Source of the DNA: JACXTP01 sp963827905
GTDB lineage: Archaea > Thermoplasmatota > Thermoplasmata > Methanomassiliicoccales > UBA472
NCBI GenBank assembly: GCA_963827905.1
Contig: CAWHCB010000011.1
Location: forward strand, 186,001-250,000
Length of the DNA stretch: 64,000 nt
Direction of reading: 5' to 3'
Below are positions 56,838 through 64,000 of the stretch, in pieces. The stretch's first letter is position 1. Each line of letters opens with the position of its first letter. The notes under the pieces are model-generated. The model was given only the letters and a program-made list of their open reading frames with translations, had not been told where the DNA came from and searched no databases. The position numbers and the translations under genes were made by a program.

Positions 56838-56990
56838 ATGGAGCAGAGAAAGGTAGGTAAGGTCGAAAGGGCCGAGATCAAGAGCAAGAAGGCCGCGGAG
56901 GAGGCCGAATCGAATCCCCGGAAGGTTCCCCCAGAAGAGAAGATCGAGGTCCTGGGCGAGACCAGAGCGCCCATCACCATAAGAAGATAA
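56838..56990 (+). CDS. Small charged protein (50 residues)
   Basis: Starts MEQRKVGKVERAEIKSKKAA and is rich in Lys, Glu and Arg (EEAESNPRKVPPEEKIEVLG). The ATG sits about 25-30 bases after GTTATATAG (56808-56816), suggesting a leaderless mRNA. No family recognised. The end is followed by a hairpin at 57018. It lies between the ABC transporter and micropeptide 3; a nucleic-acid-binding role would suit its charge but is unproven. Confidence 0.5.
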   Translation: MEQRKVGKVERAEIKSKKAAEEAESNPRKVPPEEKIEVLGETRAPITIRR

Positions 56991-57017
56991 CCGTGGTCGA
57001 GCCGGAGCAATCCAGAG

Positions 57018-57050
57018 GTAGGTGAAGGTTGTATCCTTCAAATCGCCTAC
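57018..57050. terminator. Hairpin after the small charged protein
   Basis: GTAGGTGAAGG pairs with CCTTC-AAAT-CGCCTAC, a 12-pair stem with one G-T pair and a small bulge, about 28 bases after the 56838-56990 stop. It may end that transcript or be part of a small structured RNA. No T-run follows. Confidence 0.35.
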
Positions 57051-57228
57051 CATATGATCGGTCAAGAGATGGGCTACGTTGTACATCTCCATCGAAACGA
57101 TTTAGACGAGCGGGAGGCAGAGGCGTCCCACATACCCTAGTGATGATAGATTTTTAATTTTATACCGATATTTTTATTATCCTACCACCAAGTATATTCC
57201 AGTGTAACTCCGGTTTTGGAGGTGAAAC

Positions 57229-57273
57229 ATGGGGGATAAGAAGAAGAAGGATGATAAGAAAAAGAAGAAATGA
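57229..57273 (+). CDS. Lys-rich micropeptide 3 (14 residues)
   Basis: Reads MGDKKKKDDKKKKK followed by TGA. GGAGGTGA (57218-57225) stands three bases before the ATG, and TTTTATACC/TTTTTATTATCC elements lie 50-70 bases upstream. It lacks the Cys of micropeptides 1 and 2 but shares the size, Lys/Asp composition and the strong ribosome binding site. A nine-base perfect hairpin with downstream T residues (57292-57329) ends the unit, so this looks like a complete tiny gene with promoter, start, stop and terminator. Confidence 0.6.
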   Translation: MGDKKKKDDKKKKK

Positions 57274-57291
57274 GTTCCTTTGATATTGCCT

Positions 57292-57329
57292 GGGATAATC
57301 GTCCTGGAACGTTCCATGCCGATTATCCC
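57292..57329 (+). terminator. Terminator-like hairpin of micropeptide 3
   Basis: GGGATAATC (57292-57300) and GATTATCCC (57321-57329) are perfect nine-base arms, followed by CTCCTTTTGCTC. The loop contains the palindrome GGAACGTTCC. It starts 18 bases after the micropeptide stop. In the other orientation it could serve the convergent DUF2769 gene. Confidence 0.55.
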
Positions 57330-57433
57330 CTCCTTTTGCTCATCTCATCTAATGTGAAATATTCAAACGATCAATTCTATAAAAATTGATGACGGTCCAT
57401 CGACCATGCGATGAGACCTCCAAGAGTCCATCA

Positions 57434-57728
57434 TCAGGGATGCTTGGCCTGCAATTGTTTGGTGCTACCGCCGATGCAATAGTACTGATGTTTCAGGTTG
57501 TTCTCATGGGCGATCCGGCAGGCGTGGCAGACGCACTTCCGGTTCACTCGTATGCAAGCGCTCTTGCTCGTGAAGCAGAACAACCGCTCATCCTTCACAG
57601 TGGCGCATTGCACATAGGTGGGACAGCTAGGGCAATCGCACTTGGCCCTCATGGCCTCCATCTTCAGATCGACGTCGGCAGGCTCCAGTGTTCGACGTTG
57701 ATTCGACGGTCTTCTCAGGATCGTTCAT
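57434..57728 (-). CDS. DUF2769 Cys-rich protein 3 (probably frameshifted)
   Basis: The open frame gives 75 residues: CDCPSCPTYVQCATVKDERL, FCFTSKSACIRVNRKCVCHA followed by C, and YYCIGGSTKQLQAKHP, with the same Cys spacing as the paralogues at 52783 and 53242. The N-terminal helix is lacking unless one slip near 57680 joins it to MNDPEKTVESTSNTG, starting at 57728. With that slip, length matches the other two. It is convergent with micropeptide 3. Confidence 0.75.
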
Positions 57729-58000
57729 ATTCGTTACTCCCTAGGTCGTCCTTGCTTAATAACTATGTTAAAAACCGCCCTCACATCATCATGACAGGCC
57801 CGATGCCTATCTCCCATCTTTATTTTCAATGATGATAATTCAAAATGCTGGTTGGGATTTAAGATGTCCAATATGGGTCAGTCCTCTTGTCGCCCCTATC
57901 ATGAATTATCACACATGATAAAATATTCGACCCGGGTTGGAATCCAAAAAGGAAGCTCTTGGGATCAATGATGGGATACGAGTGAAAAGGCGGAACGTGC

Positions 58001-58459
58001 TCAGACCAAGATCAGGACCACGCCCTCTTCCTCGGCGAAGATGTTGGCGAAGGTCTCCTCCAGCTCGCTCAGCACCTCGGGGTGGTCAAGACCGGCGAGG
58101 ATGCCAATGCAGCAATCGTACTGGTCGTTGATCCAGACCATGCGGCCGAGCAGCTCGAAGATGTCCCGGTCGGAATGGTAGCGCACCAACTCTATGGGGT
58201 ATTTGGCCTGTACGAGTATGGAAGGGATGCAACCGGTCTTGGCCTTGAGATCGTTCTCGTTGAGGTGCTTGGTGAGCCGATAGACCAGCTCGTTCCTGGT
58301 GGGGTTGGAGCTGATGTAGTTCCATGCATAGATGGTATCTGTCAGCGAGTCGAGCGAGGCCTTCCGCTGCTTCGTTGCCGGCTTCTTGGTCTTGTCCTTG
58401 CCGTTGATGGCAAGATCGCTGTATGCCGTGAAGATCTCGTTCTTGGCGACATCTAACAT
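58001..58459 (-). CDS. Conserved-looking hypothetical protein
   Basis: 152 residues, intact, with a clean promoter (TATATAAA at 58493-58500) and ribosome binding site (AGGTAGGTGA). Helical: DVAKNEIFTAYSDLAINGKD, a basic stretch (KTKKPATKQRKAS), YAWNYISSNPTRNELVYRLT, then LGRMVWINDQYDCCIGILAG and an acidic C-terminus. No signal or membrane segment. Family not recognised. The 57729-58000 gap upstream of the facing DUF2769 gene shows no gene. Confidence 0.7.
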   Translation of the reverse strand: MLDVAKNEIFTAYSDLAINGKDKTKKPATKQRKASLDSLTDTIYAWNYISSNPTRNELVYRLTKHLNENDLKAKTGCIPSILVQAKYPIELVRYHSDRDIFELLGRMVWINDQYDCCIGILAGLDHPEVLSELEETFANIFAEEEGVVLILV

Positions 58460-58605
58460 GTTCGCTCACCTACCTAGGAGGTTGATTTTGCCGTTTATAT
58501 ACCTAGTCTCGAGATTATCAAAACGGATTTCATTATCTGGATATATAATTGAGAATCAGGATTGTTATGGTATATTGCTGAGTCGGTGTCAGAGATAGGG
58601 ATATT

Positions 58606-59647
58606 ATGGCAAACGACCATAGTGAATGTTCAGTCACGAAAACGGCATGGTGGCTAGGTTGGACGATCAGACTACGATTGACTTGAAGAAGGGATCAGAG
58701 CGAGCTTGACATTGAGCTATTGAAGAACTTCACCTTCATGACCTTCCAGGCCTTGCTGGATGTAGCCGGTCCCATCCTCACTAGGGAGCTGAGCCGCAAT
58801 TATTTCAAGAACCATGGAGAGGCAGGTGCATTGAACATGCAGAAACGGCTTGGTGCACCCTCGGACCTTCCCGGAGCTTTCCAAATGGGTAAGCTGGTCC
58901 TTCTATGGCAGCGACGGGATTTTGTCAAGACGGTCCATCCAGACATCATCTATTGGCAAAATACAAGATGTCTTTTCGAACAAGCCCCACCGGAGTTCTG
59001 TCAATTATTTGAGAACGTGGCCACCCCGGCGGCGAACAAGGTCATCTGCCCGGATTATGAATATGTCTGCGACAAAATGGTCACTCAGGGGGATCCTGTT
59101 TGTTCAGGTAGGGGATTTCGTCAAGCCCGGCAATCCTTACTATGGTCATTTGGACCAATTGCCTGAGCTCGAACTGCCGAACATATCGAAGGAGGAGGTC
59201 GATTTCTGGACCATCCAGGTCTTGGGGGAGGAATGGGTCTTCTGCACCAAGGCCCTCTTGGACTACGACGAGGCGGAGAAGGCCATCGCCCTTCTCTATC
59301 AGCGACTGGAGCGATACGGTCGCCTCAAAGCCCTGGAGCTTAAGAAAGAGTTCGCAGCCGCTGAAAGTGATCTTGCGATCGGGAGCGTGATGGAGGGGTT
59401 GAACGCTCTATTCCACCAGGTCGGCGTGATCAAGTGCAGCACACCTCAATATTTGGAGAAGGAGATATCCGAATGTCCTTTTAGCAACGCCCCCAAGGAG
59501 ATGTGCCGCCAGTTCGAGGCTTTTAGCAAAGGCATCTGCGAGGGGATCGACCCCAGTTGGGAGGTTGTGCACACCGAGGCGATGTGCGATGGGGATGACC
59601 GATGCCTGAGGGTTATTCGCAAAAGAGCAAAGGGCCTAAGGGATTGA
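58606..59647 (+). CDS. Tandem-domain protein resembling ATC-hydrolase/DUF6125 (frameshifted)
   Basis: About 340 residues in two related halves. Half 1: FTFMTFQALLDVAGPILTRE, then CLFEQAPPEFCQLFENVATP and YEYVCDKMVTQGDPVCSG. After a slip near 59105, half 2 follows: LDYDEAEKAIALLYQRLERY, ECPFSNAPKEMCRQFEAFSK, DPSWEVVHTEAMCDGDDRCL. The C-x-F-x-x-A-P-x-E-x-C...GDxxC pattern is shared and recalls L-2-amino-thiazoline-4-carboxylic acid hydrolase-like proteins. Start uncertain: the ATG at 58606 (after TATATAA near 58541) and that at 58647 each need a slip before 58700. Enzymatic activity not predictable. Confidence 0.55.
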
Positions 59648-59762
59648 GATTTAAGAAATGGGTCGAATATTATTCTCCAAGACCTATTAATGATATTCAG
59701 CGCCGAACCATTATAAAATCATCGATCCTAGTTCCAATGCCCAAGGGGGTCGCAGTTCGGCC

Positions 59763-61651
59763 ATGCGTCATGATAAGGTACGCTCCCGATTCCATCACTG
59801 GTGTTTCCTCGTCGCCCTGATATTGTTAGGCGGAGCGATATCTGGTCTGATGCCAGGAAAGGCCTTGGCCGAGAGCAGCGGCGACTTCGATTACCGTCTT
59901 ATCAACAACGGGACGGAGGTGGAGATAACCGGGTATCATGGCGCGGGCGGAGCGGTCATCGTACCATCGACCATCGCCTCCCTACCGGTCTCCTCCATCG
60001 GGGACTCCGCCTTCTATGGAGACGATGGCATCACCTCGCTGGTTGCCCCAACGAGCGTTAAGATGGTGGGGTGGTCGGCCTTCTTCCATTGCTCCTCGCT
60101 GAGCTCCGTCGCCATGCCCGGGGCGCTTTCGATAGGGGCCGATGCCTTCGGGGACTGCGCCGCACTGAGCTCGGTGCCGTTAGGCACTGGTCTCATCTCC
60201 ATTGGTGACGGTGCCTTCCGTTCCTGCCCCTCCCTCACATCCATCTCCATCCCTGCCAGCGTGACCTCCATTGGGGAGATGACCTTCTCCGATTGCGGCT
60301 CGCTGACATCCATCTCCGTGGCGTCAGGGAACCCTCAGTACTCCAGTGTACGGCGGGGTGCTCTACGACAAGGAAGCAACTGTGATGGTCCGTTGTCCCG
60401 GCGGACGTTCCGGGACGATCACGATCCCGGACACGACCTCGACGGTGCGGCCGCAGGCATTGGCCGGATGCCATCTCCTCACCTCCATCGTGGTCGGCCC
60501 GGCCAATCCCTGGTATTCGAGCCTGGACGGCGTCCTATACGAAAAGGACATGGGCACATTGGTCCGCTGTCCCGGCGGCAAGGTCGGCCAGTTCACCGTT
60601 CCGGAAGGTGTCAACGAAATCCTTGCCGATGCCTTCGCCGGCTGCCGTCTGACCTCGTTGGGACTGCCGGAAAGCGTGACCAGCATCGGTGCAATCGGCG
60701 TTCTCCCTCTGCACCGATCTGACCTCGGTAGAACTACCCGCCCTGTCATCATCGATACCGGACTGGGCCTTCTACGGGTGCACCGGCCTTACTTCCATCC
60801 AGGTCCCGTCCTCCGTTGCCTCCATCGGCCAGTACGCCTTCTCCGGATGCTCTGGCCTGGAGTGGATGCGTTTCCTGGGGGACGCACCGTCCTGTGGCGA
60901 GGGGTGGGTCGAAGGTCACGGCCCGAACCTTACCGTGCGCTATTACCTGGGCGCATCCGGGTTCACCATGCCTTTCTGGCAGGGGGTCAGTGCCATCGGC
61001 ACGCCCCCGCCCCAGGTGCCTGGCGCTCCCACAGACCTCGCCGCCAACATACTCTCCGACCGGGTCATGCTGGCCTGGAAGGAACCCACAGGTCCCGTGA
61101 CGGATTACCGGATCTATCGCGGTCCTGAGGTCGGATCTTTGGTGCCCATAGGCGAAAGCCAAACCCCCTCCTACCTCGACGATGAGGTGGAACGGGGGCA
61201 GACCTATTGTTATGCCATCATCGCCAGGAACGACGTGGGCGAGAGCAGCATGAGCCCAACGGTTAACGTCACCGTTCCCTTGCTCCCGGTCCAGGTCACG
61301 GGCAGGGTGGTGGACGGGGACGGGGAAGGAGTGGAAGGCATCAACATCACATTAGGAGGCTCAGTGGTCCGGACGGATAGGGACGGCCGTTTCCTATTCA
61401 CAACGACCTCGGGCAACCACACCCTGAGCCTTTCCGGCCAAGGGATAGAGGGGTGCAACATCACCTTCACGGCGGAAGGGTCGGACCAAGACCTTGGGGC
61501 GATAACCGTGCGGTCGATCCAGGATCCGACCGACGAGAGCGAGGACCCTTTGGCGATGTACATGATGCTAGGAGCGGCCACGGTGCTTCTGGCGACGCTG
61601 TCCTTGCTCCTTCTCTACTTCATCAAGAGGAGAGCGGGACGCAGGCACTGA
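59763..61651 (+). CDS. BspA-type LRR surface protein 2 (frameshifted)
   Basis: About 630 residues. Signal peptide (WCFLVALILLGGAISGLMPG), a longer run of BspA/LRR_5 repeats than in protein 1 (SIGDSAFYGDDGITSLVAPT, SIGDGAFRSCPSLTSISIPA, GVLYDKEATVMVRCPGGRSG twice), then an FN3 domain (GAPTDLAANILSDRVMLAWK), a carboxypeptidase-regulatory-like domain (VTGRVVDGDGEGVEGINITL) and a C-terminal transmembrane helix with a basic tail. Slips near 60346 and 60695 join the frames. Paralogue of 49295-50863 with the same order of domains. Confidence 0.9.
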
Positions 61652-61701
61652 TCGCTCGCCTGAGAAAGGATTATCGACCATGTGGCCTATGGCTGCCGGT
61701 C

Positions 61702-62386
61702 ATGTACTTCAACCTCAAGCGACCGTACGACTACCTCTATCCCCACGAGCGGCTGATAGAGCTGATCTACGGGCTGGTCATCGCCTTGGCCATCACCAAC
61801 TCGGTGCGCTTGGTCGGTCAATCCGGCACGGTCGACGTCAATCTCATGGCGGAGACGGCGCTGGGGGCGGGCATCGCCTGGGGCATCATCGACGCCTTGC
61901 TCTACCTGGTGGTGATCGTCTACGAGAGGAACCGGTACATCCATGTCGCCGACGACCTGCAGAACAGCAAGGACGAGAAGGCGGCCTTGGGCATAATCCA
62001 GGAGGACCTGGAGGACTCCATCATCGGGACATTGGACGCCGAGGACCAGGAGCGCATCTACAAGGACGTGCTGGGAGCGCAGCGCCGCGTCGGGTACGCC
62101 GACAAGGCCAGGGGCGTCAGCTCCTTGGGCAGGGAGGACTATCTGGGGGCATTCCAGGTCTTCCTCGCCATGCTGGTGGCCACCCTGGTGGTGGTGGTGC
62201 CGTTGTACGTGGTCGAACCGCCCCATGTGGCGGTCATCGTCTCCAATCTGGTGGCGCTCGTCAGCCTTGTTCGTGGTCGGCTACCTCTGGGCCAGGCACA
62301 CCCGGATCAACAAGGTCAAGTTCGGGCTGCTGCTGGCGGTCATGGGGGCGGGCATAGTGGTGATCACCTTCTTCCTGGGTGGATGA
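61702..62386 (+). CDS. VIT1/CCC1-like membrane protein (frameshifted)
   Basis: About 228 residues. It starts MYFNLKRPYDYLYPHERLIE, followed by LIYGLVIALAITNSVRLVG, GAGIAWGIIDALLYLVVIVY, a soluble stretch (DLQNSKDEKAALGIIQEDLE, EDQERIYKDVLGAQRRVGYA) and helices AFQVFLAMLVATLVVVVPLY and, after a slip near 62265, KFGLLLAVMGAGIVVITFFL. The arrangement of two helices, a Glu-rich metal-binding insert and more helices recalls VIT/CCC1 iron/manganese transporters, but key motifs are weak. Could also be an unnamed DUF family. Confidence 0.6.
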
Positions 62387-63700
62387 GGAGCTTTTCATCA
62401 GGATATACCAAGATGAGCGAGCGAGCCGCACGAGATGCGGACCGGAGTCGATGCTAATGCATCGCGATCGACGACGCATGAAGGGAGGAGAGAGGGGCGG
62501 GAGAGAAGGAATGATGACGACGCGACTGGAAGGGATGAGAATATGCAGGGACGCGAATGAATGAATGCCGCGAGAGGCGAAAAGAGCACTGCGAGAGAGA
62601 TAGGCAGCGGATACGGAGATCAGGATGATGGGCGTGTGTGACAGAGCGACAAGGCCGCGTGTAGTATATATCAGAGAACTGGACGACAACGATCTCTGGT
62701 GATCGATGGGAGATCGAATGACGAACACTGGGAATAATGAGAAATAATTCAGATCTCAGTCACGGATCTATCGGCATCCTCGGACGATGTCGATGTCGAC
62801 CCCTCGATCGTGTTCCTGCGCTGAGTTGTAATACTCGAATGGTGACCAAGGGACGTTGGTCCCAACGACCAACCTCCCCGGTCTTGATGGTGTCAGGGCC
62901 GTCGGTCGATAATCGATGCCTGCGATCTGGGCATCAGCGGGACGATATACCAGCTTATCGTGTAATTGACCCTGGCCGCAGCCATCCTATAGCGAAATTG
63001 TCACCGGGCACCAAGACCTGGCTTAGGCGGTCATTCACCTACGTGCGTCGATGCTCGGCTCGACCACGACGTCCACCGATCCTTGTCGACGTTGCTTTCC
63101 GAGATGGAGGTGATGGTGATGGTGAAATTCCCGGGGGATGTCCTCAGGTAGGAGATGGAGCCGGTCGGAGATCGGTGCGGACAGGGTCACCATGGCCTCA
63201 TTGAGGACGGACCCGCCCCGAGGTCGTTATAGGCACTGACGATGAGTAGTAGGTGAGGATCGCGACGAGTCTGGTGATTCGCTCACGCACATCGATCATC
63301 GGCTCGGGACGTAGGAACCGGAGTGTTCGACTATAGATCTGATACCGGTTATCGACGACGTTCGTCGGGGTATCAAGATAGGTCGATGTCGTGGTTCACA
63401 GTGGCTGTAAGACGGTCGGTGCCGGGCGCTGCCCTATCATCTCTTCATCGTTCTGAAACAAGACACATGCCGCCGATCACGATGATCACCACCGCGACGC
63501 TAAGGCTATCACGAGACTCTTCATCTCTCACTATGACTGTAAATATCACATCGGGAAAACAATATTAACATGTGTAGGGGCCGGCATCCGGATGAATATC
63601 GAAGAGCGGGGAAATCACCATTAAATAATCCGCTTGGCCATTCAACGCCAGTTCGAAATTGTCGGGGGGAGACGCACACGTCGCACCAGGTCATCATCTC
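62387..63700. pseudogene. 1.3 kb with no intact frame; possible ruined minus-strand exported protein
   Basis: No frame above about 155 codons, no clear ribosome binding sites, and no known motif on either strand. 62440-62650 is strongly purine rich on the plus strand. From 63540 down on the minus strand broken pieces are readable: a signal-like MKSLVIALA with VAVVIIVIGGMCL, then TATVNHDIDLS, VVDNRYQIYS, and GNFTITITSISESN, in shifting frames, as in a secreted beta-rich protein. Either a genuine pseudogene or a stretch of unusually poor sequence. Confidence 0.4.
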
Positions 63701-63721
63701 ATCCCTTGGGGGTGAGGCTCT

Positions 63722-64000
63722 TTGAGAAAGGCAGCGGCGTTGCTCTTCTTCATTTCGCTATCATTGCTCATGCTCATGCCCGATTTGATGGCGCAGGGTT
63801 CCCCAGCCGAGGAAGGGACCTTCGTGGAGGCGATAGATGGATATCCCCCGTCATTGGACCCGGCGGTGCCCATCTACCCCTATCCCCAAGAGGTCGTCCA
63901 GAACGTCTACGAGACGCTGGTATGGTACAATGGGCCGAGCGCTACGGTGCTAAGGCCCATGCTCGCAGTCCAGGTGCCGAGCGTGGAGAACGGAGGCATC
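63722..64000 (+). CDS. Peptide/nickel ABC transporter substrate-binding protein, N-terminus
   Basis: 93 residues visible, frame open to the window edge. Starts at TTG (63722) after the ribosome binding site GGGGGTGAGG. Signal peptide RKAAALLFFISLSLLMLMPD, then a family 5 solute-binding start: GTFVEAIDGYPPSLDPAVPI and EVVQNVYETLVWYNGPSATV, matching the SLDP...VYETL pattern of DppA/OppA/NikA proteins. Permease and ATPase genes would be expected beyond the edge. Confidence 0.85.
   Translation, partial: MRKAAALLFFISLSLLMLMPDLMAQGSPAEEGTFVEAIDGYPPSLDPAVPIYPYPQEVVQNVYETLVWYNGPSATVLRPMLAVQVPSVENGGI

Noticed and set aside
62737..63204. 155-codon plus-strand frame in the featureless region
   Set aside because: Arg/Ser/Pro-rich translation with no hydrophobic core or motif; fragments on the opposite strand look more protein-like.
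1..64000. tRNA, rRNA, CRISPR array or insertion sequence
   Set aside because: Both strands were read for cloverleaf-like stems with a TTCRA-type loop, regularly spaced direct repeats and transposase motifs; none was convincing. A covariance-model scan would be the decisive test.

Overview
The window reads as about 64 kb of chromosome from a GC-rich euryarchaeon. I infer Thermoplasmatota, perhaps near the Methanomassiliicoccales. The basis is a euryarchaeal archaellum cluster (arlB, arlC/D-like, F, G, H, I, J), archaeal TATA boxes and leaderless starts, a CooS-type CO dehydrogenase, PRC-barrel and DUF2769 proteins, histidine kinases with an archaeal-type H-box, and no bacterial operon signatures. 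No rRNA, tRNA or CRISPR array was seen.

Layout. 0-4.6 kb: minus-strand tryptophan operon trpE-G-D-C-F-B, with trpB cut by the window edge. 4.7-10.3 kb: LysE-like exporter, flavin reductase-like protein with cobalamin adenosyltransferase, zinc-finger and PRC-barrel proteins, an acetyl-CoA hydrolase/transferase fused to a GNAT domain, and an APC permease. 10.3-23 kb: a receiver-PAS-kinase hybrid, the archaellum operon with a long structured archaellin leader, and a large PAS/HATPase protein lacking a phosphoacceptor helix. 23.2-25.1 kb: a lower-GC RloA/RloB-like (AbiL-like) defence pair. 25.3-30.5 kb: acetyl-CoA synthetase, PH-SHOCT protein, pirin, ASCH protein and a secreted metallo-beta-lactamase. 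30.6-34.1 kb: arsenic island arsR-arsC-arsM divergent from acr3, with two identical operators, followed by small redox-type genes. 34.1-41.8 kb: a Cys-rich secreted protein, a membrane wHTH protein, cooS, a cation/proton antiporter, a membrane-anchored transglutaminase-like protein and a CopZ-like chaperone. 42-46 kb: a low-GC STAND ATPase facing an unknown protein, and a wHTH regulator. 46-62.4 kb: Lys-rich micropeptides, CobW GTPase, MIP channel, two BspA-type LRR surface proteins, an HtrA-like protease, DUF2769 proteins, UbiA and an ABC exporter. 62.4-63.7 kb: a stretch with no intact frame. The window ends in a peptide-ABC substrate-binding protein.

Physiology inferred from the genes: acetyl-CoA/acetate and CO metabolism (cooS, acs, acetyl-CoA transferase), tryptophan prototrophy, motility, arsenic methylation and efflux, and metal handling (ArsR, CopZ, CobW, many small Cys proteins).

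Quality caveat: more than 40 genes or segments continue in another frame after a 1-2 base slip, often at homopolymers, while other long genes (acs, arlI, the STAND ATPase) are intact. I read this as sequencing/assembly indels rather than mass pseudogenisation, and I report split genes as single features. The most novel-looking material is a family of 14-19 residue Lys-rich micropeptides with strong ribosome binding sites (46.05, 46.27, 57.23 kb), a possible RNA switch in the archaellin leader, the kinase-like protein without a phosphoacceptor, and the STAND ATPase locus.
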